A stretch of DNA of 64,000 bases. Origin: Microglena sp. YARC (taxonomy: Eukaryota > Chlorophyta > Chlorophyceae > Chlamydomonadales > Chlamydomonadaceae). This document shows, one piece after another, positions 9,530-19,740 of this stretch (its first letter is position 1; every line of letters starts with the position of its first letter). Under the pieces are notes generated by a model that worked only from the letters and a program-made list of their open reading frames with translations, was not told the origin of the DNA and ran no database searches. The position numbers were made by a program, and so were the translations under genes. The stretch is from assembly GCA_022414725.1 (NCBI GenBank), contig CM039467.1:12530948-12594947 (forward strand), given 5' to 3'.

Positions 9530-10993
9530 CGATATACAGTCAGTCAGAGAGACACATACTTTGGGGCAGAGCCTTACAGTTGTTCTCAAATAAAGTGGGA
9601 CTGTATTGGGGGGGGGGGGGGGGGGCGCCGACTGTTGTTGTGGTTGAGCCCTGAGCTCCTGCACATCCCATGACAGTTTCTTCACTGCTTCGAAAAGGAC
9701 ACCGACGAGACCGTCGTACGAAACGGACATGAGGCCATCATCATCTTTACCGTTGTTGTTGACCATCGAGACGGCTTCCGGTATGACCTTGTGTACCTCC
9801 TGTGCGATGACCCCCACGCACGCGTTTCCGTTCATGTTGAACGTGTACCCGTTGATCGCGTGTACGATATCCAATGGGTCATCGATACGCTTGATGTCAG
9901 TCTTGACGCGTCGGTCAGACAAGGCGAATATTTGTTGTGTAGAGAACACGCTGCCGTTGACGTGGAGTGTGTAAGTTGGCACAGTCCCTTGCGGCATGTT
10001 GACACCGACGTTGCTCCCATTGTGCGTATTAACGACATCTGCCCCCAGACTGACGTCCCCTTCAACGGCTAGGTCGCCGCCTAAGTGTGCGTCCTTTCGC
10101 ACCCCCAACGAGCCGTCGCTCGACAGTGTCGCGATCTGTCTCTGCATCACGTTGTCGAAAAATGTAAAGTTTGAAGCGGATGCTATCCACGTTCCCCCAT
10201 CGTTATCGAATCGGAAACGTTGCTGCAGGTCGGTCGTCGATGTGAGCCACGTATCCGTCTGCAGGAACGGGGGGATCGAAGCCGCAGCTTCCAGCAGGTT
10301 GGAGTCGAGTTTCAGAGCGATGGCTTGCCTCGAGAAGTTCACAGCCATCTGGTTGCTGAGCGAGTAGTAGGCGGCTCTAAGGGCGGATGCCGTAGGCGCC
10401 TCCAGGACAGATTCGGAGATGTACGAGTCCACGAGCGATAACTCATCCAACAACGCATTGCTTGAGAGAGATACCGTTCGTTGAACGACCATGTTCGACA
10501 GGGTGACGTAGGCTTCCGACAACGCGTACTCGCTGGGAGGGCGGAACACGTTAGTGCTGTTGAATGAGCTCGATAGGGATGCGTAAACGTCGGCGTTGAA
10601 CGTCGTGCATCTGAGCCCCTCGGCTTTAATGCGCATGACCTCTTGGTCGTATGTCGTCCTGAAGGACATGTACGGATCCGCTCGCGGCCATGTGGTAGGC
10701 CCGAGTTCAGACGACTTCAAGTCCGTGACGCAGACGTGCACGCCGTCATTCGATTGACTTTCCAAGAGGTAGGTCACATTGCTCCCTCTGGAGAATACGA
10801 AGGATGCGTTGTTGTTGTTGTTGTTGTTGTCATCAGTGTTGCTACTGATGTCATTATTACTGATGTCATTATTACCGCTTGCCACTCTGTTGGTGGAGGA
10901 GCGGGCGACGACAAAGTTGAGACATGAAGCATCAGCTTCTATGCGCGGCACTGCACCTCTCAACGCGATGGCATTTTGTCTTACATTGTTCAT
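9482..10993 (-). CDS. Fibre protein with C-terminal S74 chaperone (endosialidase type), copy 1
   Basis: A trimeric-fibre-like protein ending in an intramolecular chaperone domain. S74 signatures: FALSDRRVKTDIKRI, where the Ser is the expected self-cleavage site, VGVIAQEVHKVIPEAV, and a C-terminal helix VLFEAVKKLSWDVQELR. The body has repeated helical segments of the AYVTLSN type, shared with the giant fibre at 22954. Such domains trimerise and then cut themselves off fibres in phages and algal viruses; cleavage here is inferred. A run of 18 G at 9608-9625 (C on the coding strand) lies just after the domain, so tract length sets the last 30-40 residues. The ATG at 10993 is chosen over an upstream non-ATG start. 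Confidence 0.85.
   Translation of the reverse strand: MNNVRQNAIALRGAVPRIEADASCLNFVVARSSTNRVASGNNDISNNDISSNTDDNNNNNNNASFVFSRGSNVTYLLESQSNDGVHVCVTDLKSSELGPTTWPRADPYMSFRTTYDQEVMRIKAEGLRCTTFNADVYASLSSSFNSTNVFRPPSEYALSEAYVTLSNMVVQRTVSLSSNALLDELSLVDSYISESVLEAPTASALRAAYYSLSNQMAVNFSRQAIALKLDSNLLEAAASIPPFLQTDTWLTSTTDLQQRFRFDNDGGTWIASASNFTFFDNVMQRQIATLSSDGSLGVRKDAHLGGDLAVEGDVSLGADVVNTHNGSNVGVNMPQGTVPTYTLHVNGSVFSTQQIFALSDRRVKTDIKRIDDPLDIVHAINGYTFNMNGNACVGVIAQEVHKVIPEAVSMVNNNGKDDDGLMSVSYDGLVGVLFEAVKKLSWDVQELRAQPQQQSAPPPPPPNTVPLYLRTTVRLCPKVCVSLTDCISSQNRTKPILARIGVR
9608..9625. repeat. G18 homopolymer inside a fibre gene
   Basis: Eighteen consecutive G on the plus strand, encoding a Pro run on the minus strand. 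The three possible frames after the tract give different short C-termini. Confidence 0.9.
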
Positions 10994-11185
10994 TGCTGCA
11001 ATCTTTAAAACGAAGTACGAATTTTTAAATGGAACAAAATAATGCATAAGCACATTTTTTTTTATAATACATGTGCTCTTGCACTTGTGTGATGACGTCA
11101 GAGCACATCCGCCGCACGACGATTCGAAACGTTGCTTCCGGTAGAACTACTAGTAGTAGTAGTAGTAGTAGTAGTAGTACCTATA

Positions 11186-12614
11186 ATGTCAATGCCAAGA
11201 CACACCGCAAAAAAAAATTCTACATCATCATCGTCCGTGGACGGAAAGAGGACCCTCGATGCAAAGCACACAAACCACCTCTGCCACATGCGCATGAAAC
11301 AGTCGCAACTTGCGTCACTGTGTTCCGACCTAGACTGCATCCAACGCGAACTGAAGCTACTGACGGAGAACACGCCGCGGAGCGCATGGACAGACCACGA
11401 TTTTGAGCGTTTCGCGTCGCTGTCCGATCGTCTGCACACCACCCGCCAACAAATCAAACACCTGCAAGACAGCGGTGACGAGAACAACTACTTTCTCCGC
11501 GCAGGCGACATTCTATACAAATACTATGGCATCATCGACTCTAACAAGATGGAATGCATTGCTGCCGCTAAGAACGATGGAAACGCCGTCGTTCTCGAGA
11601 GTGAAGTCTTCTCTTTTTTTTCAAGGAAATCGGATACAAGCACGTCGTCGCACGTCGATTCGCCTGCGCCCGCGTCATCTAGCTCTGGTATTTTGACGTA
11701 CTTTTCTTCATCTTCGGTTACGACAAATTCATCATCTTCGGTTTCGTTTTGCAACATCATCGCTTGCTTCTTCGCAGGATAATAAACACAATACTTCTTC
11801 ACCACCACCCGGTGCGTCGTCAACCAAGTTTGTCGGCAATGACACAGACCGCGCTACCTTATTGGACCGCTACATCTCGATAGCCTATGATGACGGGCCC
11901 ATGCGTACCCCTGTTATTCAAGAGGATAGCAGACGGATTCCAATTGGAAATCATATAGTTGATCGTGTGTGTCCTCACTGCGACTCGACCCGGCACATGC
12001 TGAACATGCAGGACGGGTGCATCATGTGCATGCAGTGTAGATCCGTGGAGTACATATTGATCGATCACGACAAACCGACGTACAAGGACCCACCGAAGGA
12101 TGCCGCTTGCTTTGCCTACAAGCGCATCAATCACTTGAACGAGTGGCTTAACCAGGTTCAGGGGAAGGAAACCACGGAGATCCCAGAGGACGTGTTCATG
12201 AACATCATCATGGAGATAAAGAAGCAGAAGATCACGAACATGGCCACACTGACGCCTAAACGGATCCGCGCTATCCTCAAGAAGATCGATAGCAACAAGT
12301 ACTACGAACACATCCCGCACATCATGCACCGCCTCAACGGAATTCCCACTATCCACATGCCACCCGACCTGGAGGACAAGGTGCGCTTCATGTTCTGCGC
12401 CATCCAAATCCCGTTCCTAAAATACCAGCCCCCAAAGAGGAAGAACTTCCTTTCGTACGCGTACTGCCTGCACAAGATGATGCAGCTTTTGGAGAAGGAT
12501 CAGTATCTCGTAAACTTCCCGCTACTAAAGTCCCGCGAGAAGCTCTACCAACAGGACCAGATATGGAAAAATATTTGTGAGGATGTCAGGTGGGACTTCA
12601 TACCGTCACTCTGA
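11186..12614 (+). CDS. VLTF3-like late transcription factor, one frame break
   Basis: The 3' ORF (from about 11862) carries VCPHCDSTRHMLNM, a zinc ribbon, and then FAYKRINHLNEWLNQVQGKE, the hallmark of the VLTF3 family. The 5' ORF (ATG 11186) ends with NNYFLRAGDILYKYYGIID, which is the usual N-terminal block of the same family. They lie in different frames. The crossing falls in a Ser-rich repetitive stretch around 11690-11780, so one gene with one indel is the simplest reading. The factor directs late transcription with VLTF2 (7772-8677) and lies beside the SWIB gene. Confidence 0.8.
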
Positions 12615-12642
12615 AGAACAGGTCCCGCACCCCCAAAAGTGG

Positions 12643-12648
12643 TATAAA
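12643..12648 (+). promoter_or_regulatory. TATA-like element ahead of the SWIB gene
   Basis: TATAAA followed by GC, 50 bases before the ATG at 12698. The same core appears before several other genes in the window. Confidence 0.35.
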
Positions 12649-12697
12649 GCAAATCCTCTGCATTACTTCATCCAACAACCCAAAAAAACAAAACGCA

Positions 12698-13396
12698 ATG
12701 GTCGCCACATCCAACAACACCGGCAACAGCGTGAAGAAGGTCACCAAGATGGCAGATATCAAGAAGGCTGCCATTGCCACATCATCGTCTACCACCACTC
12801 CACCACCACCTGTTGTTGCGTCTACGGAGACTGTCACCAATTCTGAGACCATGACGACGACCCCAACAACCTTGGAGGAGACCGTGACGACCCCGGTCAC
12901 CGAGGTGGATGTCATGACATCTAAGTTGGGTGATCTCGCCGACAAGATCGCCAGCATCTCACTTGTCATAAAGGACGCTTTCGCTACTACCAAAATCTTG
13001 CAAAAGGAGTATGTGCGCATCTGCAAGGTGCACAGTGCTTCTGTTTCAAGCGGGCGCAAGAAGAAGGCTTCACCAAGCAGTACCGGTCCTCGCAAGGTCG
13101 CCCTCGGCTCAATGTCCGAGTCCGTGGCCCAGTTCCTCGGACGCTCGGTCGATGATCAGGTCTCCAGGAAGGATGTCGTCCAGGGGTTGAACCAATACAT
13201 CAAGGAGAACAAGTTGCAGTCTCCGAATGACGGACGCATTATCGTACCCGACGCAAAGCTAAAGGCTCTTCTGAATATCGAAGACGACGTGATTCTCAAC
13301 TACTTCAATATGCAGAGGTACATCAACCCTCATTTCACTGTTATTAAGGGACAGCATCAGCCTGACGACAAGCAGTCGCCGGTTGCCGTTGCCTAA
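12698..13396 (+). CDS. SWIB/MDM2-domain protein
   Basis: The C-terminal domain (about residues 125-215) reads VSRKDVVQGLNQYIKENKLQ, then IVPDAKLKALL and ILNYFNMQRYINPHF. This is the SWIB fold seen in chromatin-remodelling subunits and in several giant viruses. The N-terminal half is Thr/Pro-rich and disordered. The ATG at 12698 is chosen over a longer open frame that overlaps the end of VLTF3. A nuclear or virus-factory role in transcription is likely but inferred. Confidence 0.85.
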   Translation: MVATSNNTGNSVKKVTKMADIKKAAIATSSSTTTPPPPVVASTETVTNSETMTTTPTTLEETVTTPVTEVDVMTSKLGDLADKIASISLVIKDAFATTKILQKEYVRICKVHSASVSSGRKKKASPSSTGPRKVALGSMSESVAQFLGRSVDDQVSRKDVVQGLNQYIKENKLQSPNDGRIIVPDAKLKALLNIEDDVILNYFNMQRYINPHFTVIKGQHQPDDKQSPVAVA

Positions 13397-13445
13397 ATCT
13401 TATGGAGTGTTCTAATAACACATTCATACCCTCTCGTTCGCCACG

Positions 13446-14198
13446 ATGGAGTTGTATGTCATCCTGATAATTACGGTTGCAATCGCTCTACTCTACCTCG
13501 TCATCCGCGCGTACCACGAGGATGACAAGACCAACGAAAATAAAAAAAAGGTTTCGAGAATCATGGAAGATGCGGAGTGGTTTTCATTGAAAATCGTGTG
13601 CATTTCGGCCTTCATTTACGTTGTATCCTTCATTCTGGACACGAACAAGTGCCATGTGGCCACTGTGTTTCGGCGGTTACGCCAGACTCCATGTTTGGCA
13701 TTCTCTATAGCTCTATCGAAACCCAAAAGGTTGGGTAACAATATCTTGTGTACGATTCCATGGATTGTATCCAACCCCATAGACATCCGCGTCGCACCGT
13801 GGTTCGTGGGCGCTTTGCTCTTGCCCATTCATGTAATGTTCTCCCTCGCCAAGTACGTCTTTCCCCAAACGAAGAAGATAAATAACATTAAAGTAATCAT
13901 AGCTGCTTTGCAGATCGGGGTGGCAGCCTTTATCAGCTACGTCCTATGTAAAATCGATCAGAAATTTACAAACATTAACATTCGTTGGCTCACGATCGGA
14001 CACGATTCGTTCACGATGTTCGAGGTCTTCAGAAAGTTTCTGGTTCTAGCCGCAGGAGTGACAGCGGTATTCACACTTTCATATTATTCTCCGGACGATG
14101 ATAAAGAAATGGCTTTGCCCATCCTGCGCAACGCAATGACGATCTCGATCGTCACCGGTGTGTCATTCGGATTTGCGTTCTCTTTATTCAACGCGTAA
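13446..14198 (+). CDS. Multi-pass membrane protein, unknown
   Basis: About six hydrophobic segments: LYVILIITVAIALLYLVIRA at the N-terminus, then near residues 50-65, 115-135, 145-165, 195-215 and 225-245. A charged loop follows the first segment. No family recognised. Its stop directly abuts the convergent gene at 14199. Confidence 0.55.
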   Translation: MELYVILIITVAIALLYLVIRAYHEDDKTNENKKKVSRIMEDAEWFSLKIVCISAFIYVVSFILDTNKCHVATVFRRLRQTPCLAFSIALSKPKRLGNNILCTIPWIVSNPIDIRVAPWFVGALLLPIHVMFSLAKYVFPQTKKINNIKVIIAALQIGVAAFISYVLCKIDQKFTNINIRWLTIGHDSFTMFEVFRKFLVLAAGVTAVFTLSYYSPDDDKEMALPILRNAMTISIVTGVSFGFAFSLFNA

Positions 14199-14684
14199 TT
14201 ATGCAGAAGATTTATCTTCTGTATTGATTCGCGGCTTCCAATTATCGTACTTGAGTTTCTTGTGCTCGATGATGTCAGTGCATCGCACCGACAACTTGGA
14301 CAACGAATAACAAATTGTATCCACATACGCCGGGTCCATAACATGCAGCTGCTTGCGGATGAATTGCGTCAACGCATCATATCCATCGATAGTGAAGCGC
14401 GGGTCTTCCAGGAAGAAATGCTTGTCACACGCGCGCAACTGGTCTCCAAAAGGGCCCTCCAACAAAAGATAGTAGTACTTGAAAGGCAAGCGTACATTCA
14501 CCTTCTTGAGCACCTTCATCAGGGCGAGAATGATGCTTAGTTCAGCTGCCATATGGGGAATGTCGTTCGATATCGTTCGCAAAATGGACTTAGCATCATG
14601 GTAGAATACCAAGTACAGCTCCTTCGCGCGAGCGTACGAGTACGCTGGGGTGACAGAGACTGGGACAGGGGGGGACCGAATCAT
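14199..14684 (-). CDS. Conserved-looking unknown protein of 161 residues
   Basis: A mostly helical protein containing LYLVFYHDAKSILRTI and YYYLLLEGPFGDQL. I have a weak impression of similar small proteins in algal giant viruses and cannot name a family. The ATG at 14684 is preceded at 14695-14701 by TATAAAG on the coding strand. Confidence 0.5.
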   Translation of the reverse strand: MIRSPPVPVSVTPAYSYARAKELYLVFYHDAKSILRTISNDIPHMAAELSIILALMKVLKKVNVRLPFKYYYLLLEGPFGDQLRACDKHFFLEDPRFTIDGYDALTQFIRKQLHVMDPAYVDTICYSLSKLSVRCTDIIEHKKLKYDNWKPRINTEDKSSA

Positions 14685-14694
14685 GTTGACCGAA

Positions 14695-14701
14695 CTTTAT
14701 A
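14695..14701 (-). promoter_or_regulatory. TATAAAG element before a minus-strand gene
   Basis: Reads TATAAAG on the minus strand, about 10 bases before the ATG at 14684. It implies either a very short leader or a later start. Confidence 0.3.
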
Positions 14702-14786
14702 ATGGGGTGACGGAAGAAAATCCTTATACATTTTTTTTTACAAAAAGTGGGAATGCGAAAATTAATTGAGAAATTCCGGTCAATTT

Positions 14787-15653
14787 CTAGGGATTTGCGA
14801 TTTGCATCTCGCGCAGAGCTGGTCGACGATGATACGTGGTGTTCATCATGAAGAGGGGACCACCGTGGATGACATCACCGTCATTCGGCGGAGGAGGTAA
14901 CCTCGAAAGGCATCGGTCGATGAACTCGGGAGTGCACCGGTATACCACATTATTGTCGGTGTTGTCGTCGTACATATCAAAGCGATCAGGGTATTGTGAG
15001 TGTACTAGCTTGTTGATCTGAATGTACTCATCACGAAACTGGTTCAGCGTGGCAAGGTGTCGGGAGTACTCAATGTCTTCGATGATCGCCTTTTTAAGTT
15101 TTACTGCGGCATCTCGAAACTTGCTCACGATGCTGGTGGTGGATGATGCGTTCTCACTCCTCCTTGTGACTTTGATATTGTACTTGTCACTAACAAAACG
15201 AAGATAATTGCGGTCCCATCTAAGGAAAGCTGGCATCTCGTCGAAATATGGCTTCAGCTCCTCGGGGGGATCTCTCTCTGAATACGTGTCGTTTTGCACG
15301 CTCACTCGAACCAGGTTCTTGCGACGGTTGTCTAAAGAGATGCGGTTGATGTGGTGGTCCGCAAATGTAGTCAACCTGCTAGTGGCGCCGAGGATCATCC
15401 CGTGAATGTGTACTCCACCCTTGCCACGCACGTATCCATTGGTCGTTGATACGACAAGCTCGTTCCCGAATACAGCCGGGTCGTAGTAAACGTCAGTCAA
15501 AACCATGTACATATTTGTGGTCTTGATTCGCGAATTACTATTACTATCGCGAACAACAGGCAAGGCGACGACTGTTTCTCCGGTTTCGGATTCAATCAAG
15601 TTGACAACAAATAGACCATCACAAATATAATCACCGGTGATGAGGAAAACCAT
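14787..15653 (-). CDS. HNH-type endonuclease-like protein
   Basis: Residues about 80-110 contain VHIHGMILGA, then FADHHINRISLDNRRKNLVR. This is the His-Asn ordering of HNH_3-type homing nucleases, where the second His and the N-x-R-x-x-N-L segment are diagnostic. The C-terminal half is unfamiliar. It could be a free-standing homing endonuclease or an HNH domain recruited to another task. The ATG at 15653 is the first convincing start. TATAAAG on the coding strand lies at 15707-15713. Confidence 0.6.
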   Translation of the reverse strand: MVFLITGDYICDGLFVVNLIESETGETVVALPVVRDSNSNSRIKTTNMYMVLTDVYYDPAVFGNELVVSTTNGYVRGKGGVHIHGMILGATSRLTTFADHHINRISLDNRRKNLVRVSVQNDTYSERDPPEELKPYFDEMPAFLRWDRNYLRFVSDKYNIKVTRRSENASSTTSIVSKFRDAAVKLKKAIIEDIEYSRHLATLNQFRDEYIQINKLVHSQYPDRFDMYDDNTDNNVVYRCTPEFIDRCLSRLPPPPNDGDVIHGGPLFMMNTTYHRRPALREMQIANP

Positions 15654-15706
15654 CTTGATTACATACACTCAGCAAACATACACACATGTCGTGTACAATA
15701 CGACCT

Positions 15707-15713
15707 CTTTATA
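15707..15713 (-). promoter_or_regulatory. TATAAAG element before the HNH gene
   Basis: CTTTATA on the plus strand, 54 bases upstream of the ATG at 15653. Confidence 0.35.
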
Positions 15714-15720
15714 CAAACTA

Positions 15721-16575
15721 TCAACAACATGCGTGCTTGCTTGGACATGAATGCAAGGCAAGGCAAGGCAAGCCTCTCGTGTAAAGTCTCTCGTGTAAAC
15801 CTACACTCGGTAAAGTCCTGCACCAAGGTATATATACATAATATGGTGGCGTGTACAGCAACACCCACCCTTTTTCAGCAGCAAGTTCCGAAACCAATCG
15901 CGCCCGATGAAATGCTACGTTATCCAAAAGAATTACTGTTCCAGACTCGATAGGTGCATGTGACAAGAGCTCTCGAAAAGCTTGAGTGTTGAACGAACCA
16001 TGTTTTGATGTTTTAGAAATAATGCCATTAATGTCTGCCATAGCAAGCACGGAGGTTGTTGTGATCCGAGGAGCTTGTTTTTGAATATGAAGTCGTTTAC
16101 CTACTGGCGCATATCCATACATCACTGCTCCATGTCTCCCGAAAGCTGTTTCATCTATAGCAACAAATGGACGGTTTTCTGATACTAGCACATCTCTATA
16201 AAGTAGAAAATCAGAAGTCTTGGATGCAAGGTTCGGAGGACACAAAAAAAAACGGGCTCTCTTACGCATAAAACCCGACCTCCGAATAATGTTGTTTGCT
16301 AATTGCCTTGATATCGAAAATCCAAACATATCATTCACAACATTTACCAATGACTTTGACGTGATGAAAGGATTGTTGGTTACGGCAGCTCTAATTGTTT
16401 CGGTAATGACTTTCGTTTTTGTTTGACAATGTCGAACGTAAGCCTTTCTGTCGGCGTTTTTCAACCATCTTGCAACTGTTGTGTGGCTAACCTGTAGCAA
16501 AACTGACGTCTTCCTTAAACTCAAAATAAGTGAATAAATATGGCAGGCCATTTTCCTCCGGTCGAGCGGGTACAT
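15721..16575 (-). pseudogene. IS630/Tc1-mariner transposase, 3'-truncated
   Basis: The N-terminal helix-turn-helix contains VLLQVSHTTVARWLK. The first catalytic Asp is in FVAIDETAFGRHG and the second in VILLDNVAFHRARLV. After LLYTPPYY the reading departs from the family, which should continue with a P-E-x-N-x-I-E block holding the last acidic residue. That part is replaced by short repeats (CAAGGCAAGG, CTCTCGTGTAAA) and CTACACTCGGTAAAG at 15801-15815. The DDE/D triad is therefore incomplete and the enzyme should be dead. The ATG is at 16575. Confidence 0.8.
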
Positions 16576-16650
16576 TTCCACCCATTACATTAAAAATAAC
16601 GCAAGTAAAATAAAATAAGTGTAACATTATTGACTAGCTCGACAGTAACA

Positions 16651-17825
16651 ATGCCCTTGTACGACACGAGCAACCGTCTGAGGAGCGACCGTTGCTTCAG
16701 GGCTCTTCGCGACTCCGACGAGCGCAAGCTCGCCGACATGACGCTAACGGACCTGCGCATGCGCAAGAGACAACGGCATCGTAGCATCGTGTGCGACAGC
16801 CGCATCCGCGACTACATCACCGGGAAGAAGAAGAAGGACACCCCCCCCACCACCAACAGCAACGTTAAGGGTGTTTCTGATGCAGGAGGCGGAGGAGGAG
16901 ACGACGAGGAGGAGGAGGATGACTACTACGATGCAGACGCCGAAATGTTCCTTTTGATGACTCGGCGTGACTTCGACGCGGCCAACAATCGGTGTGGTAG
17001 ACCACTCAACAGTGGCAGTAGCAGTGACAGTGACAGTGACAGTGACAGTGACAGTGAAATCGATTGTTGCAAGAAGAGTGAACATCCGGGTAAAAAAAAC
17101 AGTACAACAACGCGACGGGACCCTGTGGATATCGCTTCGCGGTTCCCGAACCTGCGTGTGTGGGCAGATACGGCGTGGGCGCGTGCGTCCCTCTCCCTTG
17201 TGCAAATGACGATGGCGATGATGGTACAGTACTACAACCGAGGACGTTTGTTGCTGCGCCGCACATCGGCGCGCACGAACCGACGCCTGTCATTATCGCT
17301 GGGTGTTTGCGGCGACATCATGAGGGTGTTATGAATGTGCGCCGAGGCGGCGGGGATTCTTCATCATCGTTGTTTCGTTTTCACGGTATTTACGGGAGTC
17401 GCCGAACGGGGGGGAATGCAGCGGACAACGCCGAATTTCCAGCGGCGACGACATTCTGCGACACGCACCTTATGGAGCGCAACATCGACGATGGCCGTTC
17501 CACTGGCCGTGTGTGTGCTGGTGGTGTAGATGGTCGTCGGGGTGTAGTAGACCATGATGATGCCGATGGTCGTCCTCCTACGGATGTCGTCAATGGTCGT
17601 CCAAGAAAAAGGTTCATGTCTGGGCGCATCGTCGATCGTTTGGCTGAGCGACGATGGGACACGTTTGACCCTGTCGTGTTCAAGCGTCCGGATGCGGACG
17701 TGAACAGCGTGCCGCCTGATGATTGGGTTGTCGGCGGCGCGTCTTCTCGCGACATAGCTAGACGTCTCAAATTCTTGTGCATGCGAGGCTACCGGTACGA
17801 CGGCCGCCTATGGCGCATGGTTTAG
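16651..17825 (+). CDS. Unknown protein with an acidic Asp/Ser tract, one apparent frame break
   Basis: The ATG at 16651 opens a basic helical start (TLTDLRMRKRQRHRS), then Gly/Glu/Asp-rich and (Ser-Asp)n stretches. The frame runs on to 17334. An overlapping frame from about 17150 to 17825 has a more protein-like end (FDPVVFKRPDADVNSV and RRLKFLCMRGYRYDG). I infer one gene broken near 17150, but two overlapping genes are possible. No family recognised. Confidence 0.4.
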
Positions 17826-18182
17826 GGTCTTAACCTCGGTTCTGGAGACACCAAGGATCTCGGAGGCCTTGCCGATTTTACAGAAGCGTTGCGTTGGTTG
17901 CCATACATTTCATTCTGATTGTGGTAGGTAGGTTCAATCATTTTCAGGGAACAAACTCGGCAACTGTTGCAACCTTCTATGGGATTGAACCATGGTAATG
18001 AACAGATCTGTGAGTCAAAAATGAAGCGTGAGTACGGGCGGGAAGCCGTCGCAGAATGACTCGAGCACGTCGTCTGGGACAGGATCGAACAAATCGAGCC
18101 TGGGTGCTCGGGTCATTCTTCAGCCACCGCAAAAAAAATAAGCCGCGCGCAGAACTCCCGCAAAAAAAATATTTGGCAATAT
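17826..18182. other. Gap upstream of the capsid gene containing a copied gene fragment
   Basis: Positions 17994-18120 are a diverged copy of the 3' end of the gene at 31384-31737 (compare 31399-31522), sharing AATGAAGCGTGAGTACGGG and GCAGAATGACTCGAGCACGT. Just before it, 17952-17976 matches 47846-47870 in inverted orientation over 25 bases. No gene is supported here. Confidence 0.7.
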
Positions 18183-18190
18183 TATATAAA
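18183..18190 (+). promoter_or_regulatory. TATA-like late promoter element of the capsid gene
   Basis: TATATAAA lies 18 bases before the ATG at 18208, within an A-rich block (AAAAAAAATATTTGGCAATA). High late expression of the capsid gene is expected. Confidence 0.4.
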
Positions 18191-18207
18191 CTCAAGAATC
18201 TCACAAA

Positions 18208-19596
18208 ATGGCTGGAGGCCTCATGCAGCTCGTCGCTTTCGGTGCCCAGGATGTCTACATCTCAGCCAACCCCCAGGTTACATTCTTCAAGGTCGTGCAC
18301 CGCAAGCACACCGCGTTCGCCATGGAATCAATAGAACAGGTATTCAATGGAAGTGCGGACTTCGGACGCAAGGTCACCGCAAACATCTCCCGAAACGGAG
18401 ACCTCATTCACAAGGCATACCTCAGGGTCGAGCTGCCCTCCGTCTCCGTGCCAGAGGGAACCGCATTCAGGTGGCTCAACTGGATCGGGCACATCCTCAT
18501 CAAGACCGTCGACATCGACATCGGAGGACAGCGCATCGATCGCCACTACGGAGATTGGATGCACATCTGGAACGAGCTCACGCAGACACCCGGATATCAG
18601 CTTGGATACGCTTCCATGCTCGGAAACACACCCGATCTCACCCAGATCTACGACAATTGCTTCGGAACCTCAGGAAGGGGACCCATGACCGTGCCATCCA
18701 AGACGCTCTGGATCCCTCTGGAGTTCTGGTGGTGCAGGAACCCCGGACTCGCACTGCCACTCATTGCACTGCAGTACCACGAGGTCAAGATCAACCTAGA
18801 GTTCAACGACGCAAGGAGCTGCTTCTGGGCAGGACGCAACACAGCACTCACCTCATCAGACCCAGCCATCTGGAATACCAACCTTAACCTCATCTCAACA
18901 CCATCTCTATCAACCGCGTCATTGTTCATCGACTACATCTTCCTGGACACCGACGAGCGACGCAGGTTCGCAAGCGCACCCCACGAGTACCTCATCGAGC
19001 ACCTGCAGTTTGGAGGAGACGAGTCAACCTCTCAGACATCGAACAACTTCAAGCTCAACTTCAGCCACCCATGCAAGGAAATCATATGGGTCGTCCAGCC
19101 AGACGACAACATCTCAGAGTCCGCACCTTTCGGAAAGCAGTGGTTCAACTACACGGACAAGGTCATCGCATCACCAGCACCCTCCGTCACTGACGCAATG
19201 CCAGGAATCGCAACCGGAGGAACTTACGGAGTCTACATCCCCGTCGCTGCAGACGGTGGAGAGAACCCAACCGCAAGGGCAAAGCTGTCACTCAATGGAC
19301 ACGAACGTCTATCAGAGAGGGACGGAGAGTATTGGAACCTTGTGCAAACATACCAGCACCACGAAAACGTACCATCCAAGGGAATCAACGTCTACTCATT
19401 CGCAATCAAGCCAGAGGAACACCAACCATCCGGATCATGCAACATGTCACGAATTGATAACGCAAACCTAACCATTAACCTAACAACCAATGCAGTCAAC
19501 AGAAACGGATCGCCAAGGTCGGTCAAGGTAAGAATTTATGCTGTCAATTACAACGTTCTAAGAATCATGAGTGGGATGGGAGGCTTGGCATCGTAG
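18208..19596 (+). CDS. MCP: Major capsid protein, double jelly-roll
   Basis: A protein of 462 residues, usual for the family. The start MAGGLMQLVAFGAQDVYIS and FFKVVHRKHTAFAMESIEQ are the classic N-terminal strand block. LEFWWCRNPGLALPLIALQY marks the jelly-roll link region, and VNYNVLRIMSGMGGLA is the conserved C-terminus. It forms the capsomer trimers of the icosahedral shell. The gene is intact and ends at TAG, showing that TAG works as a stop in this genome. Confidence 0.97.
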   Translation: MAGGLMQLVAFGAQDVYISANPQVTFFKVVHRKHTAFAMESIEQVFNGSADFGRKVTANISRNGDLIHKAYLRVELPSVSVPEGTAFRWLNWIGHILIKTVDIDIGGQRIDRHYGDWMHIWNELTQTPGYQLGYASMLGNTPDLTQIYDNCFGTSGRGPMTVPSKTLWIPLEFWWCRNPGLALPLIALQYHEVKINLEFNDARSCFWAGRNTALTSSDPAIWNTNLNLISTPSLSTASLFIDYIFLDTDERRRFASAPHEYLIEHLQFGGDESTSQTSNNFKLNFSHPCKEIIWVVQPDDNISESAPFGKQWFNYTDKVIASPAPSVTDAMPGIATGGTYGVYIPVAADGGENPTARAKLSLNGHERLSERDGEYWNLVQTYQHHENVPSKGINVYSFAIKPEEHQPSGSCNMSRIDNANLTINLTTNAVNRNGSPRSVKVRIYAVNYNVLRIMSGMGGLAS

Positions 19597-19740
19597 TTTT
19601 TTGTGGGAACGGTTCCTTGGTATTGGTGTGCATTGAGCGCTACACTCGGTAAAGCAGAACAGTAACCCAACCCTAACTGCGGAGATCGTGTGGAACAACC
19701 TGGACAAGCCGTGGAATTGGCGTAAATTGGGCGGAAACCC
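19597..19740. other. Short gap between convergent genes
   Basis: Contains CTACACTCGGTAAAG at 19640-19654, identical to 15801-15815 beside the IS630 relic. No gene seen. Confidence 0.4.
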
